DNA of 64,000 bases from Dasypus novemcinctus (GCF_030445035.2 NC_080682.1:32718770-32782769); one strand, 5' to 3'. Counted from the first letter of the stretch, positions 48,549 to 59,599 are shown. Program-made: numbers and translations. Notes: generated by a model from the letters alone, not told the origin.

Positions 48549-48930
48549 GTATACTGTTTTTTTCTTTTTTTTTAAAGAATTAATTTTTATTTCTTTACCT
48601 CTCTCCACCCCCTCATTGTTTGCACTTGCTGTGTCTGTTCATCTTCTTTGTTTCTTTAGGAGGCATCAGGAACTGAACCCAGGACCTCCAAAGTGGGAGG
48701 GAGGCACCTGATTACTTAAATAACTCCATTCCCTGTTTTGTTGTATCTGTCATTATGTGTTTCCTCCTATGTCTCTTGTTGCATAATCTTGTACCAGCTT
48801 GCCACACCTGCCCATCATGCCAGCTCACTATCTTCTTTAGGAGGCACCAGGAACTGAACCACAGACTTCCCATGTGGTAGGCAGGAGCTTAAACGCTTGA
48901 GGCACATTCGCTTCCCAAGTACACTGTTTT
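48549..48930 (-). mobile_element. Dimeric DAS-type SINE with TSD
   Basis: Two reversed tRNA-like heads in one element: 'taggaggcatcaggaactgaaccc' (48657) and 'taggaggcaccaggaactgaacc' (48837), each followed by the reversed box-A region. T-rich reversed tail at 48561-48575. TSD 'gtatactgtttt' (48549-48560) and 'gtacactgtttt' (48919-48930), one difference. It separates blocks G and E of the OR-less unit. The plus frame 48472-48711 is an artefact. Confidence 0.8.
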
Positions 48931-49380
48931 GTGACATGGAAAAAAAAGTGTTTTGAAAATATCTTTCAGCTGGAATTAGAAGTATTGTTGCTCTATGGTT
49001 GTACCTGGAAGAACTTAATATCTGTAAATAGCTATATGCAGAGAAAATTTATCCTGGGCCTCAGCCAGATAAAAAGAAAATGTGCTCCCTTTAGTTGTGA
49101 AATACCACAGCATTCATTTTGGAGTAATTCCTACCTTACTGACTTTTTCTCATTATTCCAGTCCCATATATTTCTGGTAGTCCCTATCTATCAAAATAAT
49201 AAATCTATTCTGACTTCAGCGGTTGAGATAAAAACTATGAATTTTCAACAAATATTTATCCATCATGACTTTAGTTTAAATATCATTTTAAATACTTGGC
49301 ATGTAAGAGGAAACATTAAAGATTCCAGATATAAAGGGGATACTATATGAAAACCGTATATTCTGACTGCAAGATTTGCA
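48931..49380. repeat. OR-unit block E, copy 2
   Basis: Matches 41330-41950: 'gctctatggttgtacctgg', 'atttctggtagtccctatct', 'ccgtatattctgactgcaaga'. In the intact unit the OR stop codon lies about 50 bases beyond the last landmark; here it does not follow. Confidence 0.7.
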
Positions 49381-49439
49381 CATAAAGGTGAAGAAAAGTT
49401 TTCCACATACAAATTATTCATAAAAGAAAAATGAGAAGA

Positions 49440-50390
49440 ACACATTAACATTGTCCTGGAAGTAATTGCTCCTTTCAGTGTCAACAGAGAAATAAATGAG
49501 ATAAATGAAACTATATGTGAATTAAGTACTCATCTCAAGAAGTTAGTAAAACTACCTATTATATTAGAATAAAGTTGAATTCAGAAATCAAGATTAATAA
49601 TAAAAAAATATTAGATTTGTTATATAAAATAAAAACTATTGCTATTCAAAAAGTACAGTTACAACAAATGACATAGTCAAGCTCAGTAAGAAGCAAACAG
49701 GGTTAAATCCCACAGGAATCACTTTAAAGCATATTTTAAAATACAGTGGGATAATAAAAGTTTTTGTAGTAACTAATAGGAATTTTCAAAACAAAATAAG
49801 TCTTCTCTTCATATTAGCATCAAAAAAATCTAAATTTTTAAAAAATGTGTATTTCATATTAACATTTAAAGCATAAATCTGCTCAAATACAGAAAAACAA
49901 TGTGATAAATATGTGTTTCTGTTAAGATGAGGAAGAGCATGTTAAGCAAAAATGCAGTTGTATAAAAATAGGATAAATACCATAAATTCAACTACATAAA
50001 GTCATGAAACACACTTGAAAATAATTGCCATAATTTTGATTGTCAATATTTCTATATAGACACTTCAATACTATCAAGTGCATGCAATGACAAACGTACA
50101 TAGAAAAGCATCTAAATACATTAAGATAAATAGTATTATCTGAATTACTGCTTTAATGGCAATTTTGTGGGCTTCTTTCATAAATTTTCTGATCCAATTT
50201 TTCTATAGAGAGACTATATTGCAGTTATATTCAGTAAAATAATTTAATAAAAGCAGCTGCATTTTCTTATCTCAGGTCTATGTCCATACTACTTTGAGTG
50301 GCTGCTTTTCTAAGTAGACTGAGTGTGACAGTCATTATTCTGAAAAAACAAACAAACAATGATTGTAGAAATAGATTATAAATATGACTT
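49440..50390. repeat. OR-unit block C, copy 3
   Basis: Matches 11080-12582 and 44390-45655: 'actcatctcaagaagttagt', 'gctcagtaagaagcaaac', 'gggttaaatcccac', 'cttatctcaggtctatgtcc', 'gtagactgagtgtgacagtcatt'. It lies about 60 bases after block E, with no OR exon between. Confidence 0.7.
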
Positions 50391-51905
50391 ACTTGAAAAT
50401 TGAAAAACTTAGTATCACGCTGAGAGAAAATTACCAATAATTAAGTGTTGGTTGCATCTACCTCTCTGAATGAATTTGGAGAAGTAACAAGCCATCTTAT
50501 TTTTAGAGAACATTTTGCATGGACTTAGCAATAAGTGGCCCATCATTAACAACTGGTTTGCAGTTCACCCATTTTTACCTTAAGTATAGTATTTCTTTCC
50601 CTCAGTTAGTGGCTTGAAAATGATTGCTAAGAGAGACATTCTAAATAAATCTGAGTTCATGTGCTGAGTTTATTTTTGCTCTATAGGCTCCTACCATCCT
50701 CTGAACATGAGCCACAAGCATCCCAGTTCTGATGTGAATTTCTTCAGTCAGGATTTCCAAATAGTAGTCTTTAAAAGAAATTGATGGGGCAATGCCTAAT
50801 CATTAGAGGATATTTCTCCCCAATCTCCTTCCTGTGCATTTACTGGTCTTTCTTTCTAGGTGACCAGATGACATACACTACACAGGCCACCTGATCAATA
50901 CTCTAATCTTATTTAAAGTCCAGAAAATAGCAAAGTATGTGAAAGGAGATAAACTAGGGATTGAAGTTCCCTTGAACTCAGCAATAAATTAACATTGCTT
51001 TGAAGTAATAGTTCTCTGAATTGAGGATTTGTAAGCTTTTGTTTAGGCACCCAGTAATCTCTTGGGCCTAGCTCCGTTGGTTCCTCAGAATCTGGATTCA
51101 ATTGAGTTGGAACCTTATTACTGAACAACGTCTGTAACAATTACAGGAAATATGCAAATGGATATTGCTCACAGCAAGTAGTTGGGATGCTCTGTAGTTT
51201 CAGCTGTCAGAGAGACAGAATTAACAGCTTCAGACAAGAATGAACTGGACAGCTAAACCAGCTCATTCTGTTCTCTGTGTGACTGTGACCAAGGGAGCCA
51301 GAGAGTCAGCTAGGGTAGGTTAGTAGCAACTTAAGCTGTAGTTGGAACTGATCTTAGAGTCTGGGACATGGAGCACATAATGTTTAGTCATGGAAATACA
51401 AGTGCATGAACCAGTCAGAGTCTACATAACAGTGCATAAGTTATATGGAGGATTGAGCAATATGACAAGTGAAATACAGGTCAATGAAAACCTGTATTTC
51501 TACTATTGATGCCCAGAGGATAAACACATGTAGGTTAAAGAACTGCTCTAAAGTAATAAAAGTGAGAATCACACTTAAGAACAAGAGCTTGGAATACAAT
51601 AAGCTGCACTTCCTGGGACTGGCCCTTCTACTTGCTGTTTATGAAACCTGGGCAAGTTTCTCAGTTTCTTCATGCCTCATTTCCTGAATATGCAGAAAAG
51701 GGATAAGAAGGAACCTATCTCCATGGCCACTATGGTCTGATATGAGATTATGCACGTAATGCTTAGAATGCAGTCAGGCTTAAAATATACTAGTTTTTCT
51801 CTGTAGTCCTCTTTTGTCAGGAAATGAGAGTCATGTTGTGATCAACCCAGCTTCTGGCAAGAATTGTCACAACTGTCACAACATGTGCATATATATTTTA
51901 CTCTT
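50391..51905. repeat. OR-unit block D, copy 3
   Basis: Matches 30598-32270 and 45656-47135: 'gttcacccatttttaccttaagtatagt', 'tagtggcttgaaaatgattgc', 'gaaattgatggggc', 'aagaacaagagcttggaatacaa'. Non-coding; the minus frame 50913-51140 is not supported. Confidence 0.8.
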
Positions 51906-52029
51906 CTTTCTTTTAATGGTTGTTAAGATTCTGTGAATGAAGAGATTAAGTGAGAAGACAAACTAAGATGTGAAACATTCAATAAAAATTCACAGGTCCT
52001 TAAAATGCAGAAAACTTTTATGCATGTTT

Positions 52030-52350
52030 GATGTCTCCATTAAAAATCTGACAGTGAAGTTGAGATTCTCTGAAAAGTTTGTAGGAGATAAAGGAAATAT
52101 GAATAGCCTGAGAAATAATAAATTAGGAGCACTTTTATGCATAAGCCATCCTTCTAAATGTGGCATTTCATCTGAGTTTCTTGTAATCCCTATAAAGAAG
52201 ACAATATTACATCAATTTCTTTATAAGGAAATTTGGCCAAATTCAAAAGCTAATAATTATGAGCACTCGTATTTAAGTACAGAGTGATGTGATTTCTAAT
52301 CCTGATGTGTTATTTTACCACATAAGACATGGGTGCTGTGATGTGTCTAC
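52030..52350. repeat. OR-unit block F, copy 2
   Basis: Matches 47190-47570: 'acagtgaagttgagattctc', 'ggagataaaggaaatatgaa', 'ccttctaaatgtggcat'. The plus frame 51970-52287 runs through it and is not a gene. Confidence 0.75.
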
Positions 52351-53023
52351 GTACTACATATGATGAAAGAGGAAGTGTTGCATGGGAGAAGAAGATAAGA
52401 ATGACATCATTGATTATGTCAGAACCAAAACAAGCAATGGGACAGTTGAACACCATGTGAAAGAAAAATTTCTGAAAATTTTTCTAGGTCTAGTGCATAC
52501 ACGGCAAAACATATTTCAAAAACAAATTCAAAATAAATATTTTTCATGTGTCCTAAAGCTAAAAGAACTCATCAGCTCCAGGATCAAATTATAAGACATA
52601 TTAAACAAAGTCCTTCATGCAGAGGAAAAGCTATTCTAGATGGAAATATGGATCTATGCAAAGGAATAAATGTAGCCAAAAATTGTAACTATATGAGTAA
52701 TACATAAGGTTTTCTTATATTCATTAAATCTATTTATACTACTATTAACCATTAAGTCATAAGTAAACTCCCCCTGAATATATTTCGTGAATGTGATCTT
52801 TTTTATATATTACCTTTTAATTGATGATCAACTGAGAGGACTTAGGTGAATAGATTTCCAGCAGTTCTCACTCTCAGCTGTATGATTTAATAGGCATTGA
52901 AATAATAACTCTTTTTGGCATGAGTGCCTAGGACTCAGTATATCATAATACATTTGGAGGATTAGATCCTTTTCTTCCACCCTGTAGATTAGAATCATCA
53001 GACATAGTGTGAGGGTTTACATT
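52351..53023. other. Spacer; no gene
   Basis: AT-rich. The plus frame 52382-52594 has no recognised similarity. It ends at the 5' LTR. Confidence 0.5.
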
Positions 53024-53340
53024 TGTTGTGGGAAACTGACTTACCTGTTCCTTATAGTAAATGTTACACCTGTTCTGTTGTAGATGTTGCAGTTGTTAGT
53101 TGTTGCAGTTGTTCCCTATTATTGTAGATGATGTTGCAGTTCTAATAGCAAACAGCTGCTTGGCAGTTTATAATAAATACAAGGTGAAAACTAGAATTGA
53201 GGCTCTCAGTTTCAGAAGCTGTGAATCCCCTGGTCCCATCTTTATCTTCTCTCTTTTGACTCTCTCTCTTTCCCTTTATTTCATAAAGTTCTGCATCACC
53301 TTCCCTTTGAGCCAACCTATTGCTGACCTGGTTCTCAGCA
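53024..53340 (+). mobile_element. 5' LTR of a non-autonomous endogenous retroviral element
   Basis: A 317-base LTR beginning TG ('tgttgtgggaaactg') and ending CA ('ggttctcagca'). Matches the 3' LTR at 55259-55578 along its length. It has short inner repeats of 'tgttgcagttgt' and a TATA-like 'tttataataaata' near 53167. Frames within it are not genes. Confidence 0.88.
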
Positions 53341-53341
53341 A

Positions 53342-53360
53342 CAGGTGCCCAATGTGGGAC
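53342..53360 (+). other. Primer-binding site, tRNA-Lys-like
   Basis: 'caggtgcccaatgtgggac' directly after the 5' LTR. It resembles the lysine-tRNA primer site of class II (betaretrovirus-like) elements, with substitutions. Confidence 0.65.
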
Positions 53361-55238
53361 TCCAAACAGTGGCCCAAAGGGAAGAAGGATCACCTTGAAT
53401 GAAACTAAAGTGGTTGTGATGGTGCAGAGCCCAAAATGGTTTGGAAAGTCTTTGAAGTCCTCAAGGGTTTGCTTGTATTTCTCCAGGAGATGGAGAACAT
53501 TTTGTTTGGATGCAAGCTCAATAGATGGAGCGGTGCCATGAATGCCAAGAGACAAGAAAATTTCCTCTGGAACCCAGAACCTTTGGTCATGCAGATAGAG
53601 AGATGGACACTGAAAACTACATGGCTGGGTCACAGTCTGAAGATAGAATGGCTTTACATCAAAGTATTTAAACTACAGAAATTGTCTGAGCATGCATCAT
53701 AAAAAGCAAGTATGAATTGGGGACAGAGAGAGACTAAGAAAAATTGTGAGGAGGAAAACTGAAAAAGAAATGAACTGTAAAAGGAAGCAGTGAAGAAATT
53801 CTGTATCAATAGATTTGGAACTGCTTTTGTGTGTGTTCAATGTCAGTGTGTGTGTTGTAATTGTTTCAGTGTGTGTGATTGTTCAGAAAAGGAGACAAAA
53901 GAAAAGAGAAATAGAAAGAAAAAAGAAAAAGAGAAAAAGAAAGAGAAAGAGAGAAAGGAAGGATAAAAGAGAGAGAAAGGAAGGATAAAAGAAAGAGAAA
54001 GGAAGAAAAAGAGAAAGAAAAAGGAAGGAAAAAATAAAAAAGGAAAAGAGAAAGAAAAAGAGAAAGGAAGGAAAAAGGAGAAAAGAAAGAAAGGAAGGAA
54101 AAAGGAGAAAAGAAAGTAAGGAAAAAAAGAGAAAAGAGAGAAAGGAAGGAAAAAAGGGGGAAGAGAGAAAGGAAGGAAAAATGAAGGAAAAAGTGAAAAA
54201 GGAAAAGAAAGAAAAAGAGAAAGGAACGATAAGATGAAAGATGTAAAAGTCAAGTGAATATTGAAAAAGGTAAAAAAGTTTGTGGGAATGCTAACTGAAA
54301 TTTTGTCCTAAAATAAAATGGTTAGTCTTATAAAATCAGAAATGGAGATATGTGGGACAGAACTAGTATGCATATAGCAAGATGTAAAAGTATTGTGGTA
54401 GCATTCAGTGAGATAATTTGTTTTGTGAAAGTAAACCAAACCTGAATGAATACAAAAAGTGAAAAAATTGTGTGAATACACTTTGCATTTTTTCAAGGCT
54501 CTCTGACCTGGCCTGACGGCAATGAATCTGACTGCATGGAAGAAACCTATGGCAGTGATTCTAAGAAACATCAAACACAATGGTATTCTAAGGACCTGGA
54601 ATAGGCAAACATTTGGGACAAGCTGTAAGGTCCCTGCTACTCTACTAAATTATTAAATTGTTGTTTAGTTGGGTAAGACAAAACTATACTCTCTGCTGTA
54701 ATTGATAAAATACAATGTTTTCTCATGTTAATACAATTCGTAATATTTCTGGTATACTAAAAATCTTGTATCCCTCACTGAGATGTGTTAATTAGGAAAG
54801 GTACTTCATGAGAGTGGGAGGACATCCAGCAGGCTGCTTTAAAAAATAAAAGAGGGAGATGTGGCCAGAACTAATACTGGCCTATATAGCCTTGCTGGCT
54901 GGGAATATTAAGCCCATGAGAAATGAAATTGTATTCATTAAAGGCCTGTTGGAAGTCTTATTTTTTTTGTTGTATAATCTACTGTAGTTATGGATTCTGT
55001 ATAAAATGCTTGAATACTATCAGAACTTATAATAATACAACATACTGTGAACTTAAGTAACTGATGAACTGTGAAATATAAATATCTTGTTGAATGTATA
55101 TGTAAATCTCTTGTTTTAAGTTTGAACAATCCTGGGGCTGAATGTATTGAGAAAAATTTTAATGAGTATTCTTCAAACCTAAAAGTGAAAGTATGCAGGA
55201 AGCTTTGTTAATAAGTGAAACATCATTTGTGTAGATTG
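53361..55238 (+). mobile_element. Internal region of the LTR element, no gag, pol or env
   Basis: About 1.9 kb between primer site and polypurine tract. No protease, reverse transcriptase, integrase or envelope motif is visible on either strand. The frames 53142-53702, 53843-54253 and 54308-54580 show no viral domain; the longest reads through a purine tract. The element could only have moved with proteins supplied by another retroelement. Confidence 0.75.
53884..54240. repeat. Long homopurine tract (GAAA/GGAA)n
   Basis: About 350 bases almost wholly A and G on the plus strand ('gagaaagaaaaagagaaagg', 'ggaaggaaaaaggagaaaag' and variants). Low complexity; it lies inside the LTR element. Confidence 0.92.
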
Positions 55239-55239
55239 C

Positions 55240-55258
55240 AAAAAGAAAAAGGGGGAAA
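55240..55258 (+). other. Polypurine tract
   Basis: 'aaaaagaaaaagggggaaa' directly before the TG of the 3' LTR, the usual plus-strand primer of retroviral reverse transcription. Confidence 0.85.
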
Positions 55259-55578
55259 TGTTGTGGGAAACTGGCTTACCTGTTCCTTATTGTAAATGTT
55301 ACACCTGTTTTATTTTAGATGTTGCAGTTGTCAGATGTTGCAGTTGTTCCTTATTATTGTAGATGATGTTGCAGTTCTAATAGCAAACAGCTGCTTGGCA
55401 GTTTCCAAAAAAAAAAAAAATGAGGTGGAAACTAGAGTCAAGGCTCTCAGTACCAGAAGCTGTGAGTGCCCTGTCCTCATCTTTATCTCCTCTCTAGTGT
55501 CTCTCTCTGTCCTTTTATTTCACAGAGTTCTGCATCACCTTCCCTTTAAGACAGCCTATTGCTGAGTTGGTTCTCAGC
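55259..55578 (+). mobile_element. 3' LTR of the same element
   Basis: Starts 'tgttgtgggaaactgg' and ends near 'ggttctcagc'. The 5' LTR's TATA-like stretch is replaced by a run of 14 A at about 55408-55421. TSD not clear: 'ttacatt' before the 5' LTR against 'ctatgtt' after this one. Confidence 0.88.
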
Positions 55579-56320
55579 CTATGTTTATATGGAGAAGTCA
55601 ATGAGAAAATCACACTCAGCCAGGTCCCCTTTTCAAAATATACCTAGAGGATATAGAGGCTTTATATGGGGTAGGGCTCCCCTTCTATTTTCTATCCCTC
55701 AGCCTCTGATGTTGACCTGACAGCTATCTTGCCAAAAATCATTTGGATTAGTGTAATTCATCCTTGGCCCTTTGAATTCAGGATGTCCCTGTACATAAGG
55801 AGGTGATGAGGGGTAGTGTAGGCATCTTCCTATCCACAGAGGAAAGCACCATTAGAAAAAGTTATTTGAGCAAGACGTGCTCTTGGTGATCTAGTAAACC
55901 ACTTGTGTACTTGGCCTTTGTCAACCTGATTTCTTGGTTTTAATTCTCTTTGTAAGAAGATGTCAGCAGATACAAAAGAGGCTAACCCTAAGTGAGAAAT
56001 TTTTGGCAATAGCACAGAATAACTATAACAATAGCAACTCTATGTCTAACTCTACCTCTAACTGTAGATCTACCTATATCTCTAATATTAGAGTCAACTC
56101 TAGCTCTAGCTCTACATTAACCATAACTCTAACACTCATTATTATACAGACAAGAAAACAAATGGGTTTTATGGTCCACTTCCCTTGATTTTTTTTTTCT
56201 TCTTGGGCTAAAACCCACATTATGGCTTAACATTTTTAGGGTAGTCTGTTGATGGGTGCTAGAAGTAATATTTCTGAGGAAACAAAAAGGAGCTCTATGT
56301 CACATGCATATTGACATATC
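55579..56320. other. Spacer with degenerate hexamer run
   Basis: No gene. At 56035-56140 short units such as 'tctaac', 'tctacc' and 'tctagc' repeat irregularly, giving a serine-rich chance frame (55934-56188). Confidence 0.5.
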
Positions 56321-56431
56321 AAAATTATATAGGAGCACAGCAGGTGTAGTTCAGTGTTTGAGTGCTTGCTTTGCATATATGAGATCCTGGGTTCAATCCC
56401 TGGTATCTCTTTAAAAAAATTATATAGGAGC
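56321..56431 (+). mobile_element. Minimal tRNA-Ala-derived retrocopy with 16-base TSD
   Basis: Body 56337-56415. It folds like a tRNA: box A 'gtagttcagtgtttgag', anticodon loop 'ctttgcat' (TGC, Ala), box B 'gggttcaatccctgg', then a short A-rich tail. Perfect direct repeats 'aaaattatataggagc' at 56321-56336 and 56416-56431. It has no SINE body, so it is either a bare tRNA retropseudogene or a head-only DAS-type SINE. Acceptor-stem mismatches argue against a working tRNA gene. Confidence 0.85.
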
Positions 56432-56632
56432 CCTGCACATGTATTTTTTTTTTCTTGGAGCAGACAGGCATGAAAGTGAAAAATGATTATCAATACATTA
56501 CTGATGCTGAGGCTTGAGGATGAGAAAATGATTCAGTGATGGTCTCTATTTTCCTGAAAAGTAGGATGATTAGTGTCCTTCTGAGATTAGAGGACAGTTT
56601 GTAGTAAAAGGACCACAGTAAATTGACACAAA

Positions 56633-57130
56633 ATTGGAGTATATGCTGAGAAGAGTATGTAGAAGTGGGAATTGTCTAAAACGGCTCAAAAATTTTGTCA
56701 AGAAGCACTGAAAACCAAGTTCAGATTGGAGTTCATAATTGTTGTTACTATTCCCTTTCTATGATTGTATAACTTCTTTCAGCTTTGCCTTCCATATTAG
56801 GTAAAGGGAAAAATCTGATGTCTAAATTTATGGTTTTAATACTTCAATTTGGATAGTTACACTGAAGCAGAGAGAAGCTCTAATTGGATTTTGTTTTGTA
56901 AGGATTGCTATTTATCCATTCTACCCTATTAAATAATCAAATATTGCAAAAGCTATGCAAATCTGTTCTCATTAATGTTTACAGATCTTTGCAAAGGCAA
57001 ATTTAGTCAATGCATTAGTCAGAATAAGTACATTTTCTGTGACAACAAATGAACCCTGAAATGAAATTGAGAATGGTTTTAAATTTTATTTCCTGATCAG
57101 GAAAATCCACTGAATATTGGGTGATACTGT
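56633..57130. repeat. OR-unit block A, copy 3
   Basis: Close match to 113-601: 'agtatgtagaagtgggaattgtc', 'ccctttctatgattgta', 'gccttccatattagg', 'gcagagagaagctctaatt', 'atgcaaatctgttct', 'acaaatgaaccctgaaat'. The minus frame 57015-57254 overlaps its end and has no recognised similarity. Confidence 0.78.
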
Positions 57131-57364
57131 AGGACAACTGTCCATCATGTAGATAATCAGTAATCCAGATTGTTTCTTCTGTGTAGTCTTTTGCTTTGAT
57201 GCAGCCTTCCATGCTTGGTGAAATGGTGTAAAATATAATTGAATAGTAGCACATTTGTTCCTCAATATTTCACACTAATCATGCCACACATCACTTCTGT
57301 GAACAAGGAACATGGTCATACTTAAATACAAGGGAGCTGAAAATATGATCCGAACACAAGGATT

Positions 57365-57955
57365 TTTTTTCTTTACTTTTTATTTTGAAATAATTTCAGA
57401 CTTACAAAATAGTAGCAAAAGTAATACAGGGATTTTCCATATTCCTCTCATCTAGGTTCCCCTAATGGTAACAGATTTCATAGACACAGTGTAATTATAG
57501 AAATTGGGAAACTAATATTTATACAATGTTTTGAAAAGACCTTATAAGACTTTATTCAGACCTATTCAGACAACTAGGATTTTTCCAACCATCCTATTAG
57601 TGTCCTTATTCTGGACATTTGCCACATTGCATATAGTTGTGAATCCCCTTTTTTTCTTCCACTCCATGAGAGTTGCTCTCTCTCTGTCTTGATGCTTTGA
57701 AGAGTACTGGTCAGTCATTTTGTAGAATGTCTCTCAATTGTGGTTCATATGTTTTCTCATGATTAGATTGAGGTTGTGCATTTTTAGCAAGAATACCACA
57801 AGTGATGTGCCCTTCTCAGTGCATCATGTCAGGGAGCATGATGCCTGTGTGGCTTCTTACTGATGACAGTGACCTGGATCACCTGGCAAAGGTGATGTCT
57901 GCTTCTCTGTTGTAAGATTACTATTTTTCTTTTTTTAATTAGTAAGTAGCTTATG
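57365..57955 (-). mobile_element. Ancient mammalian L1 fragment
   Basis: Reverse-oriented 'ttgaaataatttcagacttac', 'ggacatttgccacattgc', 'gttttctcatgattagattgagg', 'cttctcagtgcatcatgtcagg': a sequence found across placental mammals (L1M-type). Old and diverged. Confidence 0.65.
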
Positions 57956-57964
57956 CAGTGTTAC

Positions 57965-58305
57965 TTTGTTTTATTATTATTGTCTTCTTAAAAAAAGATA
58001 AATAGATCACAAAAATTTTACATTAAAGAACATAAGAAGTTCCCATAAAACTCACTCCCCATCCCCCCCAGGCTCCTTCCACATCAAAATTCCCTTTCAT
58101 CAGTAAGGCACATTCATAGCATTTGGTGAATACACACTAGAGCACTGTGACACTGCATGGACCATAGTTTACATTATAGTTCATACTCTTCCCCAGTCCA
58201 TCCAGTGGGTTGTGGCAGGATATACAATGTCCTGCATCAGTCCCTGCAATATTGTTCAGGACAACTCCAAGTCCCAAAAATGCCCCATATCACACCTAGA
58301 ACAAA
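57965..58305 (-). mobile_element. L1 3'-UTR end fragment (minus strand)
   Basis: 'aaaaaaagataaatagatcac', 'acattaaagaacataagaag', 'ggttgtggcaggatatacaatg', 'ggacaactccaagtcccaaaaatgcccc'. Slightly longer than the 300-base copies at 29701 and 36080. Confidence 0.75.
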
Positions 58306-58565
58306 GATATTTTGTGATCAACAAATGGGCTAGCCACCATTGACAAAACTGATTTCTCATTTGGAATGAATTGTTTACTTAACTATTGAATATTAATGTT
58401 TGTAATGTATGTTTAACATAAGATTTAGCATAACTAAGGACTAATGTGTGCTAATTCCTCAGAAATAGCAGTGGTTACTAAGCTCAACTGACTTCTGCCC
58501 TGGCTTTGAACTGGATCTTTTTTATTTAATGTGCCTTCTTTTTCTTAGAATTGCAATATATTTAC
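58306..58565. repeat. OR-unit block G, copy 3 (truncated)
   Basis: Matches 48080-48400: 'accattgacaaaactgatttctcatttggaatgaatt' order, 'gtgctaattcctcag', 'tggatct'. It is cut by the L1 starting at about 58570. No E, OR, C or D follows in this window. Confidence 0.7.
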
Positions 58566-58574
58566 ATCTCAGAG

Positions 58575-59540
58575 GATCCCCCATTTCATTGGTCTGCAGA
58601 CTGAGGGTTTATTACCCAATCGGGAAGGCATGGCCCAATCCAATGAACAAACTAAAAACCTGGAAGAGAAGAATGACATTGAACAACTAATCAAAGCTCT
58701 CCAAACAAATATCATGGGCCAACTTAATGAAGTGAAGGAAGAGATTGAGGATATTAAGAAAACACTTGAATAGCATACAGAAGAAATTGTAGACATATGC
58801 AAAAAGATAACAGATATGATGGTGATTAATGGCACACTCCAAGAAATCAAAAATACACTCTCTGCAAATAATAGATTTGAAGAGGCAGAGAAATAGAATT
58901 AGTCATGTGGAAGACAGTATATTTGAAATCAAACAGATAGTAGAATTGATAGATAAAAGAAAGAAAAAAATGAGCAGGAACTTAGGGATTAGAATGACAA
59001 GAAATGCACAAACATATGCATTTAGGCATCTCAGAAGGAGAAAAGAAAGGAAAGGGGACAGAATGGGTGTTTGAGGAAATAATGGCTGAAAATTTCTCAA
59101 ACCTATTGAGAGAGATGGATGTACATGGCTAGGAAGTACAACACACCTCAAACAGCACAAATCCCAACAGGCCTACCCCAAGACACTTACTTGACAAATT
59201 ATCCAATTCTTAAGACAAAGAGAAAATACTGAAGGCAGCAAAAGAAAAGAGAACCATCACACACAAGGGAAACTCCATAAGATTAAGTGCTGATTTCTCA
59301 TCTGAAACCATGGAGGCAACAAGGCAGTGATATACATAGTCAAGGTACTAAAAGAAAAAAAAAATTTCCAGCCAAGATTACTATCTAGCAAAGCTGGCAT
59401 TCAGAAATGATGGAGAGTTCAAAATATTCACAGATAAACTGAAACTAAGAGAGTATGCCAAAAAGTAACCTGCCCTTCAAGAAATATTAAAGGGAGTTCT
59501 GCAGGAGGAAAGAAAAAAACAGGAGAGACAGAGTTGGAGG
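58575..59540 (+). pseudogene. L1 ORF1 relic
   Basis: Plus-strand ORF1. Coiled coil (NEVKEEIEDIKKT-like near 58720-58770; FEIKQIVELIDKRKKKM within 58829-59074), RRM-like part (59030-59120), C-terminal part ending 'cccttcaagaaatattaaagg' and 'ggaggaaagaaaaaaacagg' near 59480-59520. In-frame stops (for example 'tag' near 58771) break it. Confidence 0.85.
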
Positions 59541-59599
59541 AGAGTATAAGAACAACTAAAAAGACAAAAAGAGAAAAAAAACAACATATGACATACACA

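Noticed and set aside
53142..53633. 163-codon minus frame in the LTR element as a viral gene
   Set aside because: It is antisense to the LTR and primer site and has no viral motif.
53843..54253. 136-codon Phe/Ser/Leu-rich frame as a membrane protein
   Set aside because: It is the complement of a homopurine tract.
56035..56140. Interstitial telomere-like repeat
   Set aside because: Units are irregular tctaac/tctacc/tctagc, not ccctaa, and show no strict periodicity.
56337..56415. Functional tRNA-Ala gene
   Set aside because: It is flanked by target-site duplications and an A-rich tail, and the stem pairing is degraded; it is a retrocopy.
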